Below, one piece after another: positions 23,246 to 33,719 of a stretch of DNA of 64,000 bases. The stretch spans positions 122,904,715 through 122,968,714 of the forward strand of contig NC_079490.1 of the NCBI RefSeq assembly GCF_020520425.1, given 5' to 3'. Within the stretch, counting starts at the first letter, position 1, and each line of letters opens with the position of its first letter. Origin of the DNA: Spinacia oleracea (Eukaryota; Streptophyta; Magnoliopsida; Caryophyllales; Amaranthaceae). Made by a program: the position numbers and the translations under genes. The notes under the pieces are model-generated. The model worked only from the letters and a program-made list of their open reading frames with translations. It was not told the DNA's origin and made no database searches.

Positions 23246-23632
23246 TTATTTCAATGCTTCCGTAAAGGGGAGGGTGATGTGAGAATTTCGAAGAACATCA
23301 AGGAATTTTGAGAATTGCACATCCAACTTGTGCCTTATGAATCTTTGGGGATAGGAAAGTTTAGGAGTGGGGAGAGGTAGGAGAGTTGCCTCCTTTGGTA
23401 TAGGAGTTTCACCTACTTCATTGATGGAAGGCTCCTCTTCTACCACATCATTGTCACTAGACTCAATGACTCCCTCTTGATCCTTCCCATTAGGCTTAGA
23501 AACCTTACTAGCTCGAGGAACATCATCTAAGATCCTCCCACTCCTTGTCACTATGTCATTCATTTGCCTCGGAGCATGACTTTGGGGTGGGAGACTAGCA
23601 TGCGCATGATGTTCCCTAAAGGTATTTGCATG
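23246..23632 (-). pseudogene. Athila gag-to-protease linker
   Basis: The frame carries NDIVTRSGRILDDV and RFIRHKLDVQFSKFLDVL, a conserved Athila linker preceding protease. A TAG at 23633-23635 separates it from gag, and a stop just before 23230 separates it from the PR segment. All three are in one frame, so only point stops interrupt the polyprotein here. Confidence 0.7.
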
Positions 23633-25347
23633 TTAGGCTAGTTGGGTCTCAATCATCTTCAAGTGAGTGTTGGATGGTTTGAATCCATCCTCAAACTCGA
23701 CATTCTTCTTGGCTTGCGCCCCCACAAACGACTCCATGAGAGCCTCAAGATTAGACTTGAGAGGCGTGAGTGGTGGAGGTGCAACGCCATAACCACTAAG
23801 GTTTGCTTGATATTGCTTGCCAAAGGTCCTCGGTCCATTGAATCCGGGAGGTGGCAATTGAGACGCACCATAAGGACCTCCCGAGTTCAAAGGATAACCC
23901 CCACTTGAGGCACCCCTAAATTGCCCATAAGAGTAGTTATAACCCCCTCCACCTTGATGGTTGGGATTATAACTCCCTTGGTTGTATTGGCCTTGATTGC
24001 CAAAACCTTGAGCTTGACCATAGGGCGCTTGGATTTGATAGCCTTGTGCTCTATAGCCACCTCGATTTTGGCTATCATACCCACTTCCTTGGCCATAGCC
24101 TTGGTGGGGACCATACATGGAGGGCCCTCTAGGTTGCCTAGAAAAATTAGGATTGTTAGGGTTGTTATCATTCCTATACCTCTCATTAATGGAATTAGCA
24201 TACTCTACATCAAACTCTCCGTCATACGAAGGGCCATAATCCACAAATGACAAGTTATGAACTAAGGGGCATGCATCGGGGGAATGACTATAGTCTTGGA
24301 AATTTTCACAAAAAAATGTGCCCGGAGGCATTGAGCCATAAGAACTAACCTTGCCCTTCCCCTTAGAGAGAAGAGTGGCCGAGGGAGGAGGAATTGTAGA
24401 CGGTGATGGCGGTTGGCTCATGTGTTTTCGAGCTTCTCCAAGCGTGAGGTAAGCTTCTCTATCATCCTTGCTTGCTCTATGCCGTACACCGAACCCTTAC
24501 CATCTTCACTCCTACCTTTCCCATCATAATTCCTTGTGCCTACATTCCAAGATTGGTAGTTTTGAACTATATCCTCAATGATTTCCTCTATTTGATCCTT
24601 AGTTTTATTCATAATGGGGCCTCCCGCACCCGCATCAAGACTTGTCTTCGAACTCGGACTCAACCCCAAGTAAAATGTTTGGAGCAACAACCATTTAGGA
24701 ATCCCATGGTGAGGGCATTCCCTTTGGTACTCCTTGTAACGATCCCAAGCTTCGAAGAGTGACTCGTCTCGCTTTTGCTCAAAGGATTGGATCTTATGGC
24801 GACACTCCGCCGTCTTCCCATGCGACACCATTGTGCTTGACCTCCTTGTCAAGCCAATCCAATCACTCATCTCGTTGGGCTTGACCTCCTTGTCAAGCCA
24901 ATCACTCGCTCGCCCAAGTAGAGAGAACCGAAACAATGTCAACCTCACATAATCCGATGTGACACCATTGTGTTTGATTGTGTCACAATAGTGCTCGAAC
25001 TGTTTGAGATGTTCGTGAGGTGATTCATTACTCTTCCCACAAAAGGGGTGGCTTTGCACCAAATTGATCAAGGCGGGCTTGATCTCAAAGTTGTTGGCAC
25101 CCGTTGTTGGGGCTTGAATTCCACATGTAGCTTCGAATGCCCCCGGTATTCCCAAGTTCTTAACCGGGAGCGCCATGTTCTCAAACACTTGCTCACTCTC
25201 ATGTTGTTCCTCACCAACACTCAACGAAGCGAATCTGTTATTGCTTGATGAGCTACACCGTACACGCCTTTGTCTCCTAAGTGTCCTCTCCAATTCAAGG
25301 TCAAGAGGATGGAGGATCCTTTGACGAGTACGCCCCCTAACAAGCAT
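23633..25347 (-). pseudogene. Athila gag
   Basis: Two frames. The upstream frame (25347-24418) has the Athila capsid features IKPALINLVQSHPFCGKSNE, DTIKHNGVTSDYVRLTLFRF and LLLQTFYLGLSPSSKTSLDA, with a coiled coil near the end. The downstream frame (24421-23633) is Gly/Tyr/Gln-rich (for example YNPNHQGGGGYNYSYG), which fits a nucleocapsid-like low-complexity region, and ends SNTHLKMIETQLA. The frames overlap by 4 bp at 24418-24421, where a single frameshift would rejoin them. A short duplication (gcttgacctccttgtcaagc at about 24836 and 24878) has rearranged the capsid around DWLDKEV. The start is probably near 25347 (MLVRGRTRQRIL), 103 bp from the PBS end. Confidence 0.75.
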
Positions 25348-25452
25348 ACAAACTCAACCAAAACCGTGAGCAATGCCAAGGAAAAAGAAAGCTAAGCGAA
25401 ATTGCAATGTTTTTGTATTTTCTAATGATCAACTAAAACTCAAAAACAACAA

Positions 25453-25474
25453 CCGTTCCCCGGCAACGGCGCCA
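25453..25474 (-). other. Primer binding site of the Athila element
   Basis: On the minus strand TGGCGCCGTTGCCGGGGAAC starts three bases inside the 5' LTR. It is complementary in type to the 3' end of tRNA-Asp, as used by Athila elements. Confidence 0.85.
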
Positions 25475-26502
25475 TTTTGATAGGCGTATTTTCCGTCATT
25501 GATAGAAAACAACCTATGCAAACAATATTTATAAAACCACTCAACTACCGGCTAGCGGTAAGAAAAGGGATCGTCCCAAAGAAACGGTGGTTATTGAGTT
25601 TGAAAGTCAATCTAGTTCGAACAAGGATTTGGTTTCGAATTGTCACTTTTAAGAATCTAAAAACTAATAATTATGCTAAATTGAATCAAGAAAGGGAAAC
25701 GTTTGGGAGTCGGGGATAGACTAGGGAAACCGGGGGAAATGAATTCAACTATCTAGCAATGGTGATCATGCAACGAAATGGTGATTAGGCAAATGGCATC
25801 TAAAGACGAATCCGTCACCTCTCGGATAGGGAACGCTAAGCGTCTAATCCACGGAAGAGCTTTCGCCTAATCCTAGATTAAACTAACTAGCATATAATAG
25901 GTACCGCCATTTGATCACACAAGATAGGCCCACAATCTCTCGCCAAACCTATCCTATGGTTCCAATGTGAATCTAATCGAATAGTATTTGCAACTACCAC
26001 TCAACTAGAATGGATATCCTATCATCAAATAATCATATTTAATCACATGAATCAACCAACAATCAATCAACAATATCCCCTAATTAAGCCCCTAGATTCT
26101 CCCCTTACCCTAACCTAATTCTACTCACTAGTCATTCTAGAAATCAAGCAATCCATTAAGAATAAGCTAGCAAGCATGATATTGAAGGAGTAGGAGAAGA
26201 GAATTAAGAGTTTAATTGCACAATCAAATCACAAATTGAAAATCAAAGTAACTTCAATCAATGAAATCAAGAATTCAAGAAATTAAGGAATTGAAGAACA
26301 ATCAACAACAAAGCAAGAGCAAGAATTAAGAAACTAAGAATTAAATTTCAAGAAAAAGAGAAGAGTTGAAGGAATTACAGAATTGAAGCTTGAAAATCAA
26401 TGAGTTTCTCTCTCTAGAATACTAGCTTGAAGAGCAAAATATCTAAAAACCTCCTAAAATCTATTTCTGAAAATTAATTGTTAATGAAAATAAAGAAAAT
26501 TC

Positions 26503-26510
26503 TATTTATA
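26503..26510 (-). promoter_or_regulatory. Athila LTR TATA box
   Basis: On the minus strand TATAAATA lies directly downstream of the palindrome cluster at about 26560-27015. The same is found in the 3' LTR at 11923-11916. Confidence 0.5.
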
Positions 26511-26559
26511 CTAAACCCCGAAAATAAGAGATTTAAACTCGAAAATTGAATCCCGGCAG

Positions 26560-27015
26560 CTGTGCGAACGGGCATACCCAGCTGCGATAGCACCAGTGCG
26601 ATCGTGCTGTGATCCATGCGAACGAGCTCAGCGACGATTCTCCTCCTTCGTGCCGTGCGATCGTGCTCAGCAACCGTGCGATCGCACGGTTCTAAATTGG
26701 CCAAATCTTCATAAATCTTCATGTGCTCGCACAGGAATTCAGTGCGAGCCCACCGAAATTCCGTGCAAGCGGGCTCCTCTGTGGTGCGATCGCACAAAAT
26801 CAATCATAGTTCCTGCATCGATTTTTCAGATTCGTGCGAACGAGCTCCTCTATGATATGCGATCGCACAAATTCCCATATAGTTCCTGCATCGATTTTCC
26901 AAATTTGTGCGAACACACACTTCTGGGGCACGAGCACACGAACTTGCTTGACTTTGGAGGCAACTTTGCTGACCCGTGCGAACGCACATAAATTTCGTGC
27001 GATCGCACGGGCCCT
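26560..27015. repeat. Cluster of GTGCGATCGCAC-type palindromes in Athila LTR
   Basis: About fourteen copies of gtgcgatcgcac, gtgcgaacgagctc, gtgcgatcgtgctc, gtgcgagcgggctc and similar occur in ~450 bp of otherwise AT-rich LTR. Several are perfect 12-bp palindromes. The cluster is repeated in the 3' LTR (11970-12360). It lies immediately upstream of the minus-strand TATA box. Confidence 0.8.
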
Positions 27016-27182
27016 GTTCGAGCAATTCTCAGCTATTTTCCATCATTTTCAATATTTTTACCTGAAAAGTACAAAGATGGAATAAGGGGATAAAAATGCA
27101 ACAAAACTACGCAAAACTATCGAAAATCTTAATAAAATTCTATAAAATCCTAGGCCTAGAGCGACATAAATGCCGCTCATCA

Positions 27183-27187
27183 CCTGA
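27183..27187 (+). repeat. Target-site duplication cctga (right copy) of the Athila element
   Basis: Matches 10888-10892. The Tat-L reading frame continues across the site when one copy is removed. Confidence 0.85.
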
Positions 27188-27537
27188 ACACTGTTTTCTG
27201 CCTTGGTGTCCAGGTACCAATCGGGGTTCACAATTTCTTGGCATTCATCGTCAGAGATGTCCTCAATAGGAGGGTCTTGGTATATGTTTTCATCGTCGCT
27301 GGCCCATATCCCACAAATGTCTTCTTGAGGCAATCCGGTAACAAACCGAGGCTCTGAACCTTTACTTGGTTGCACAAGGTAGGGCGCAGGCCTCTGGTTA
27401 TGGAAAATTTCCTCTACCTCAAAAGGACCCACTGCATGGAAAAGAGTTTCCTGATTGTCTTCGAGAGCCCTTATGCGAGCCTCAACTTCTTTAACACGTT
27501 CATAGAGCTCTGCTACAGCCGTTGCTAGTGAAGTCAT
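27188..27537 (-). pseudogene. Tat-L N-terminal gag/linker ORF, cut by the Athila insertion
   Basis: Starts MTSLATAVAELYERV (27537) with a heptad-like coiled coil (ELYERVKEVEARIRALEDNQ), then a Pro/acidic linker (ASDDENIYQDPPIEDISDD) ending KAENSVQV at the insertion point. It continues in frame at 10887 (MTRSGR). The current ORF appears to run on to 27058, but that part is Athila LTR. The usual capsid motifs (PKF, WREM-type, LRQG) and a CCHC knuckle, visible in Tat-R at 63300-63915, are absent. Tat-L therefore seems to lack a gag capsid. Confidence 0.6.
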
Positions 27538-27639
27538 CTTGAATAGGATTATGAGAGAATGAGTCCGAGCACCTAGTTACCACATGATTTAAATTTAGAA
27601 CTTTGAGACCTAGACTTGACTCTAAGTTCCACTCCGAAG

Positions 27640-28280
27640 ATTCGGGATTTTGGATTTTGTATTTGTATTCGGGATTTGCGACCCGTTGGGAATATTTGAA
27701 AGGAGCTTCATTATTTTGTGGAGGCTTTCTCCTTGTACTATAACTAGGAATATCAAAAAGGGATTTCGACCGATTGGAATTTGGACTATTTTAGGGGAAT
27801 TCTAACCCATTGGAATTTGGAAATTGGACTTGTATTATTTCAAGGGATTTTCAACCCGTTGGAAATGTTTTAGTAGATCGGATTTGTATTATTTCAGGGG
27901 AGTTTCAACCCATGAGAAAGGGAATTTGGAAATTGAATTTGTATTATTTCAAGGGGATTTGAACCCGATCGAAAGGGAATTGGATTTTGTATTATTTCAA
28001 GGGGATTTCAAACATTCAATAGAATTTGAAAATATTTTAGGGGAATTTCAACCCATTGGATTTTGGAATATTTCAAGGGAATTTCAACCCATAGTAGAGT
28101 TTGGAGTATTTTAGGGGAATTTCAACCCGTTAAATTTCGAAGAATTTTAGGGAGATTTCAACCCTTTGAATTTTGAAGTATTTTAGGGGGATTTCAACCC
28201 TTTGAATTTCGAAGTATTTTAGGGGGATTTCAACCCTTTGAATTTCGAAGTATTTTAGGGGGATTTCAACCCTTTAGGAA
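27640..28280 (+). repeat. ~37-bp tandem array in Tat-L leader
   Basis: Units read approximately gaagtattttaggggga followed by tttcaaccctttgaatttc. The three between 28150 and 28275 are nearly identical, and leftward units diverge (ggggaatttcaacccattgg). There are about 15 recognisable units. Confidence 0.75.
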
Positions 28281-28429
28281 GTGTTTTTGAATTTTGTATT
28301 TGGGAGCAATGGGAGGCAAGAATTTTTTGTAGTTCGAAGATGAATTTGAAATTTGAATTTGATTCGGAGTTTGAACTTTGAAATGGAATAGATGCACTTT
28401 TGTGTAGAGTGTGAGGCTTTGAATTTGAA

Positions 28430-29010
28430 AATTCCTGCATTATGTCGCCATGAATTTGAGACATTGGATTTCGAATTTTGAAAGTCCGGCATCATGCCGC
28501 CATGGACTTTGGAATTTTCAAGTGTTTGGTCATGGAATTTTGAATTTGAATTGAATGGGGAAAATTCGGCATAAAACCATCACGGATTTGGAATTTGAAG
28601 TTTTCGAATATAGGACTTGAAATTTGAAAGATTGAATTTAGGAGTTCGAACTTGAGGTTTGAAAGATGGAATGGAAAAGTCGGTATTACGACGGCACGAG
28701 TTTGGACATTTGAACTTGAGTTTTTGAAATTGGTAACTTGAATTTGAGGTTTGAGAGATGGAATTGAAAAGTTGGAATTACGCCATCATGAATTGAGACA
28801 TTTGAAATTGAGGTTTTGAAATTGGAGGTTTTTGAAGGCTTGAACTAGAAAATCCGACATTATGACGCTGTTGGATTGAATTTTGAATTTGGGATTTGAA
28901 ATTTGGACTAGAAAATCCGGCTTAATGACGCCGTTGGATTTGAATTTTGAATTTTGAAATTTGGACTAGAAAACCCGGCATTATGACGCCGTTGGATGGA
29001 ATTTGAATTT
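28430..29010 (+). repeat. Imperfect ~60-75-bp tandem array in Tat-L leader
   Basis: Blocks gaaaatccggcattatgacg followed by ccgttgga and gaattttgaatttg recur near 28485, 28565, 28680, 28765, 28855, 28915 and 28972. The best copies are the last three. Confidence 0.65.
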
Positions 29011-29893
29011 GGCATTTGTGCGTGAGGCGTGTTTAAGGGTTTTGAATCAAATGGAGTGGCACTCCTAAAAGACCTTAAATCGGCGATTTTGGATGCATTT
29101 TAAACTTGAATGATGCTCCTAGGGGTTTGGTTTCCTAGTTGGAGATAATGGTTTTGGCAAAGCTAGAACTCGAGGTTAGACATTCACGCGTGCAAAGACG
29201 CCCACACAATGCACAAATAACACGTTGTCACACTAACATGGATATGAAATGCGACATGCAAAGTTCTCAACCTAAGGTCGGTCTAAGTTTTGTATGATGC
29301 AAGTGGTCGGCATTAGGTGTTAAAAGGGTACTTGACTAAGAGGAGGATCCGGCAACAACTTGCACGTCGACCTAAGGGACGTGTGTGTCGGCAGACGACC
29401 TCCATGCTTGACATCGGGAATGTCAAGAAAATGCCAAGTTTCGGTAGGCGCGGAAATGGTCACACACTTTGGTCAGGAACCGTATAGAGAGTCACCATTT
29501 CGTTGCCCCTGGGGCTAGCCCGAATGTAGAACACATCCGTATTGGGCAAGGTAGAAATTCGTTATGCACAAATATGGTTTTCGAAATATGCATGAAATGC
29601 CTAGAAATTGAAAATTGAAAATCGCATTCGAATATTGTATTTGAAAGGCTCGTTTTTCGACATTTGTTCTCAAGGTTTGGGAGTGTCCTTCGAAATTCAA
29701 AAACAGACTGACTCCCACTCGAAAACTTGAGCTACATGGGCAACCAGCCACTGTAAGACACTGTGCTGGATGCAGGCAGTGGCGTTTGGCACAGGGGTCT
29801 GCGCCTGGCGCCAAAGCTGGCATCCAGAACTTAAGCAAGGAAGTGGCTTGCTGCTCAAAGTATGCTCGTATTATCAAAATTGAAATCAGGAAC

Positions 29894-29914
29894 TCCTAGA
29901 GGAGTCGCCAGAAT
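29894..29914 (-). other. Primer binding site of Tat-L
   Basis: On the minus strand ATTCTGGCGACTCCTCTAGG follows the LTR end ...CCCCCTACA. TGGCGACTCC is the start of the PBS used by Tat/Ogre elements (tRNA-Arg type). The following bases differ from the usual CTGGGGA. Confidence 0.65.
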
Positions 29915-30473
29915 TGTAGGGGGTATTTTTCCTCTCGTACTTTTTTGTATTTCCCCTACGAGAGTGGCTTTAGAACTTTGTATATTTTTGGATTTCGAAG
30001 GAGTCGCCACCAAAAATTTTTAAGGGTCCCGTTTGGAAAGACCAAATTTGACTCTATATTGGATAAGGCATTGAATCTTAGAAACAGATGTGTGAGATCC
30101 GGGCAAGGGAACGAGATGCTTATTCCGAGAGATTTAGAAATTATATTCGAATGCATGGCACAAAATTTTTTCGAATAACCCTAGTCATGACACTATGTGG
30201 GTTAGGATTTAGTACTTGAACAAATAGAATTTCTACTTTGTATTGTGACCACTTTGCTTTAAAGTTACTTTTAGGGAACCTAAAACCGGTTTGTCCAAGA
30301 AATTATCTTTGTTAAGCGTGGTGTAACCTTGCATTTTATTGTATTTAGCATGTGAGGTGATGAAAGCAATAAACAAGTAAAGCAACATCACAATAGAAAA
30401 TAAATGCGTAATTAGTAAAAATACATCACCACCTAGAAAAGGACTAGGTGGGAAACCACATTGCCTTGAAGGA

Positions 30474-31522
30474 CAGGCCCGGCCCTGAGGGTAGGCGAGG
30501 AGTGCCACCGCCCAGGGCCCAAGGCTCGGATGGGCCCAAAAATTACCGCATAAGCTGCTATGAAGAGAGAACAAAGTAATAAAAATGGCATTTAATGTAC
30601 CAAAAAGTACGTAAAATTCTGTAATGCTTTCAATTGTACTCCTATAAATCCAGATTTCAATTAAAAACGTCATTAACTCCTGTAAATGGAGATTATTAAA
30701 GACAATGATAGTTTCCAATAAAAAATTGAAAGACTATATACTCCCATTCTCCGAATAATACTTCCTGTTTTTTAATTTTTGCATTTGGAAGGAATTCAAA
30801 CCATCAACCCTTCATAATCAATTGAATAGCCTCGTTTACCCTTTGAAACATCTAGTACAACAATTTCCTCCATACTTTTCTTCTTTTAATTGGTATTGAA
30901 AATTGAAAAGAAATGAATTTTACACCGATAATCGATAACTCCAATGTTTAATACGGAGTACTTTTCTTCTAGTATTATGGGATGAGGGAAGACGATCGAA
31001 CATAGTGTCCTTAGTTTCTTTGTTGGATCCAAAATTTACCCAAAATTTGTAAAATTTATGTTTTTATTTTTACATAACTAGTGAATCATAAGGGATCTGG
31101 CTTATAATACAAATACTATACGACGTACTAAGGTTCAGATTATTCAAGACTTGAAGTGTGAACCTTGTCCGGAGATATCATGTTATTTCACTGTTTTTTT
31201 TTTGGTATGTAACTATGTCTGTGTATGGATTTATGAAAACTGAAGTTGTGTACAATCGTACTACCTATCATTTTACTCATTAGTTGAATTCTTTTTTAAT
31301 AATGTTTATATGATGGTAATCAGTAAAATGATAAAAGGTGTACAAGTTTTTCTTTTTGTTGCAAAAATGGGATATAAATGAATGTTTAGTTTTTATACTC
31401 GGAGTCTCGGATGTAGTAATCGACATGTGCTTACACTTTAAATTAGTGGCAAGACCGCAAGGGTGAAGGGGCACTTGTATATTAGTTAGCCTAGGGCCTC
31501 TAAATTATCAGGACCGGCCCTG
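30474..31522. mobile_element. hAT-type non-autonomous DNA transposon (1049 bp)
   Basis: Terminal inverted repeats are caggcccggccctga... and ...tcaggaccggccctg, flanked by a perfect 8-bp TSD ttgaagga (30466-30473 and 31523-31530), the size typical of hAT. The interior is AT-rich, contains cggatgggcccaaaaat-like sequence, and has no transposase ORF. It interrupts the Tat-L 5' LTR. Confidence 0.9.
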
Positions 31523-31549
31523 TTGAAGGACTAGGCAAGTAAAGTTGCA

Positions 31550-31700
31550 TAATAGTAAGTGCGGAATTGAAAAGTGCAATATTTAAAGGCGTTATTGAAA
31601 TTGCGATATTGAAGTGCATAATTGAAAGGAGTTACTGAAATTGCGATGTTGAAGTGCATAATTAAAAGATGCGATATTGAAATTGAACTATTGTATTTGA
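31550..31700 (+). repeat. Minisatellite-like repeats in Tat LTR
   Basis: Units such as gaaattgcgatattgaagtg and cataattgaaagg recur. The same kind of array is longer in the Tat-R LTR (38448-38630). Confidence 0.6.
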
Positions 31701-33323
31701 GATTCGAACGCCAAACGACTTCTTAAGAATAAGTGCGGCCGACACGGATTCAAGTCTAGAAATCTCAACTTTAGGACAAGTTGCTCATCTTAAAGTGTCT
31801 TAGATTTTTGACATAGAAATTGAACTTGAAATATTGAAACTTGAATATTGAACTTGAAATATTGAACTTGAATATTGAACTTAGGAGTAATGAATCTCAA
31901 AGATTAGACCTTTTAATGTTGAAAAGGCTTCATCTTTAATATGCTCCATATATTGAGATGATTCTAGTTTAGGGAAGTGATTACAAACAACCCTAAACAT
32001 CATTGAATTTTGAAACTTGTATTTGAATATTGAAATGAGGAGTATTGAATCTCAAAGATTAGACTTTTTAATGTTGAAAAGGTTTCATCTTTGATGTGCT
32101 CCTATTTTGATGTGGTTCTAGTTTAAGGAAGTGATTACAAACAACCTTAAACATAATTGAACCTTGAAACTTGAACTTGAATATTGAAAAGTGGAGTCTT
32201 GAAGCTCAAAGATTAGACCTTTGAACATTAAAAAGGCCTCACCTTTGATTACTCCATGTTTTGAAAATGATTCTCGTTTAAGGAAGTGATTATAAACAAC
32301 CTTAGACATCATTGAATCTTGAAACTTTGTATTTGTATCATAGAAAGTGTTGATTTTGTAAAAATATGTGATTGATTTTGTAAGAATAAAAGTGCCAACT
32401 TTACTAATCATTTTGAAAGAGAAATTATGGAAACATAGTAGATTAGGATTGGGATTCGGAATTACCTAGTTAGGTTTAGGTTAGAATTCCTCTTGGAGCT
32501 CCCAATTGCTTGAATATTTAAAGTTTATATGGGATTTTTGAAGAGTTTGTATTTTGATGTTGAGAGGCAATTTTTGTATTACGACGTTCTGTTTGTCAAT
32601 TGCTGCCCTAAAATGCTGAAAATTATGGGTTTCAATAGGAAAATGAGGGGATGAACGCCAGCTGACAGCTGCGTCCAGCGCATCAGCTGTGCCAGGCGCC
32701 GCTGACGTGGCGCAGAAGATGCCAAGCAAGGACGAAGATGTCGTCCTTGTGTTTGGCTTGTAGTGGGCATACCTTTATAAGAATTATACATTTTTTGGCA
32801 CGTAGGTTTTCTTGGGGAATAAGGAAGTCTGCGACTAAAAACTAGTCGTTTCGGTTTTTGAATTCGGTTTTACGGGACGAGGCCCGGCTCGCTCGTTTTT
32901 GTGTGTCGGCGCCCGAATTTGGATTTCTTAGTGTCATTTTGACTGGAAAAGCCCTTGTAAAACCAATGGAGTGGTCCGTTGGGTGAGATTGTACTTGGAT
33001 TTTAAAATTGATTTTCGGAAATTGAATTTTGTACCGAGTTCCGGAATGGGAACGGTCCCGGGGATTTGGACTTTGGAATAAATTCTAGCAATTGGGAATT
33101 CCGCATGGAGTTGTTCCAACCACCTAGCAAGGATAATGGTATCGTCATCATCCCAATGGGGAGACACGATTTAGGTGTCTACAGCTCCTGTTCTTGTTGG
33201 TCAGGTAACTATGGAATAGGTACATTCCGTATTAAGTTTTTTGTACATATCAAATAAAACTTGCAACCATATTTTACATTCAAACATTGAATGTTAATTA
33301 ACTTTCAATGAATCATGGAATTG

Positions 33324-33565
33324 CAGAGCGTTGAAGAAAATAAATGTAAAACAAAGTGCAATTCCTAAATGGAAATCAGTTAAGGTAAATAATAACTTGT
33401 TCACCACTTATTCTACGGCAAAAAGAAATACATTTCCTTATCTCACTTATGTTCTCTTTAATCTAGTCCGCCCAACAAGAGGGTGAAGTTGATTTTGGCT
33501 ATTACGTGGTTCAATTCATGCATGACTTATTCGAAAGTTGCAAGGAAATTGAATATATGGAAAAG
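33324..33565 (+). pseudogene. Ulp1/SENP-like protease exons of a CACTA element
   Basis: Two GT-AG exons: about 33324-33384, ending IPKWKSVK before gtaaat, and 33467-33565, starting after ctttaatctag with SAQQEGEVDFGYYVVQFMHD and ending YMEK before gtacat. Spliced in frame they resemble the C-terminal Ulp1 (C48) segment with the oxyanion Gln and the catalytic Cys region (Q...D/E-C-G-Y-Y-V). Here the Cys position is Phe (DFGYYV), so it would be inactive. Plant CACTA elements often carry such a domain. Confidence 0.6.
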
Positions 33566-33719
33566 GTACATAAAATAGTATACTTATGATGTATTTTTAA
33601 GCTAGAAATTAGTTAAAAACAACTATTCGCCTATAAAACGTATTCAAATTCAATGTAAAGAACTTAAAATGAACATAGTTATACCAAAAGAACCTTACAT
33701 TAGGCATACTTTTTACTAC

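Larger units (their letters stand above)
10893..27182 (-). mobile_element. Athila-type Ty3/Gypsy element inserted in Tat-L
   Basis: It is flanked by the 5-bp TSD cctga. It is minus-oriented: 5' LTR 25478-27182, PBS TGGCGCCGTTGCCGGGG (25474-25458 on minus), gag 23633-25347, PR/RT/RH 20849-23230, INT 19574-20700, a long noncoding 3' region, and 3' LTR 10893-12382, truncated where a CACTA complex (12383-17775) sits. The PBS matches the tRNA-Asp type used by Athila. The protease DLGAS, RT FMDDF and a gag with DTIKHNGV agree with Athila. Several frameshifts and stops make it defective. No env-like ORF is recognisable. Confidence 0.85.
25478..27182 (-). repeat. 5' LTR of Athila element, complete (1705 bp)
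   Basis: Plus-strand ends are TGATAGGCG... and ...GCCGCTCATCA, flanked by the PBS (left) and TSD cctga (right). It matches the truncated 3' LTR (10893-12382) very closely by eye, with scattered substitutions and 1-3 bp indels. This suggests a fairly recent insertion. Divergence was not counted. Confidence 0.9.
27538..29893 (-). other. Tat-L 5' leader, repeat-rich, no gene recognised
   Basis: This is the region between PBS and the first ORF. It is dominated by gaatttgaaatttg low complexity and two tandem arrays, listed separately. Positions 29040-29890 are unique sequence including a GC-motif cluster (about 29765-29820, tctgcgcctggcgccaaag), similar to motifs upstream of the TATA boxes in this family. 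The small minus ORF 29515-29877 has no motif. Confidence 0.5.
1..33183 (-). mobile_element. Tat-L: nested Tat/Ogre-type Ty3/Gypsy retrotransposon, left end cut by window
   Basis: This is the host element for the left half of the window, transcribed right to left. The 5' LTR is 29915-33183. A PBS beginning TGGCGACTCC on the minus strand follows it, as in Tat/Ogre elements. Then come a gag/PR linker (27188-27537 continuing at 10887), protease, RT, RNase H and partial integrase down to 6650, a plus-strand PMD pseudogene (about 1671-2800), a PPT next to 1040, and the 3' LTR (1-1040). Both LTRs end TGTAG...CTACA. Inserted later are a hAT (30474-31522), an Athila element (10893-27182) and CACTA-derived DNA (2801-6649). 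Internal stops and frameshifts make it defective. The PBS, PPT and DNGS-type protease support the Tat assignment. A search against a retrotransposon domain database would settle the lineage. Confidence 0.8.
29915..33183 (-). repeat. 5' LTR of Tat-L, complete, interrupted by a hAT
   Basis: Plus-strand ends are TGTAGGGGG... and ...GGTGTCTACA. Without the hAT and one TSD copy (1057 bp) it is ~2.2 kb, matching the 2165-bp LTR of Tat-R (37920-40084), with which it shares the start (gagtcgccaccaaa, ttaagggtcc, the gtggtcactttgctttaaag-like block) and the end. To the right, sequence changes at once to CACTA coding remnants. Confidence 0.85.

Noticed and set aside
24160..24421. CCHC zinc knuckle in Athila gag
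   Set aside because: Looked for in the Gly/Tyr-rich segment. CENFQDYSHSPDAC has cysteine and histidine but not the C-x2-C-x4-H-x4-C spacing.
27058..27186. C-terminal end of the minus ORF 27058-27537
   Set aside because: This part is Athila LTR read through from the Tat-L ORF. The real continuation is at 10887.
27640..28280. Regularly spaced ~37-bp repeats as a CRISPR array
   Set aside because: Units are contiguous and diverging with no unique spacers or cas genes, in a plant retrotransposon leader.
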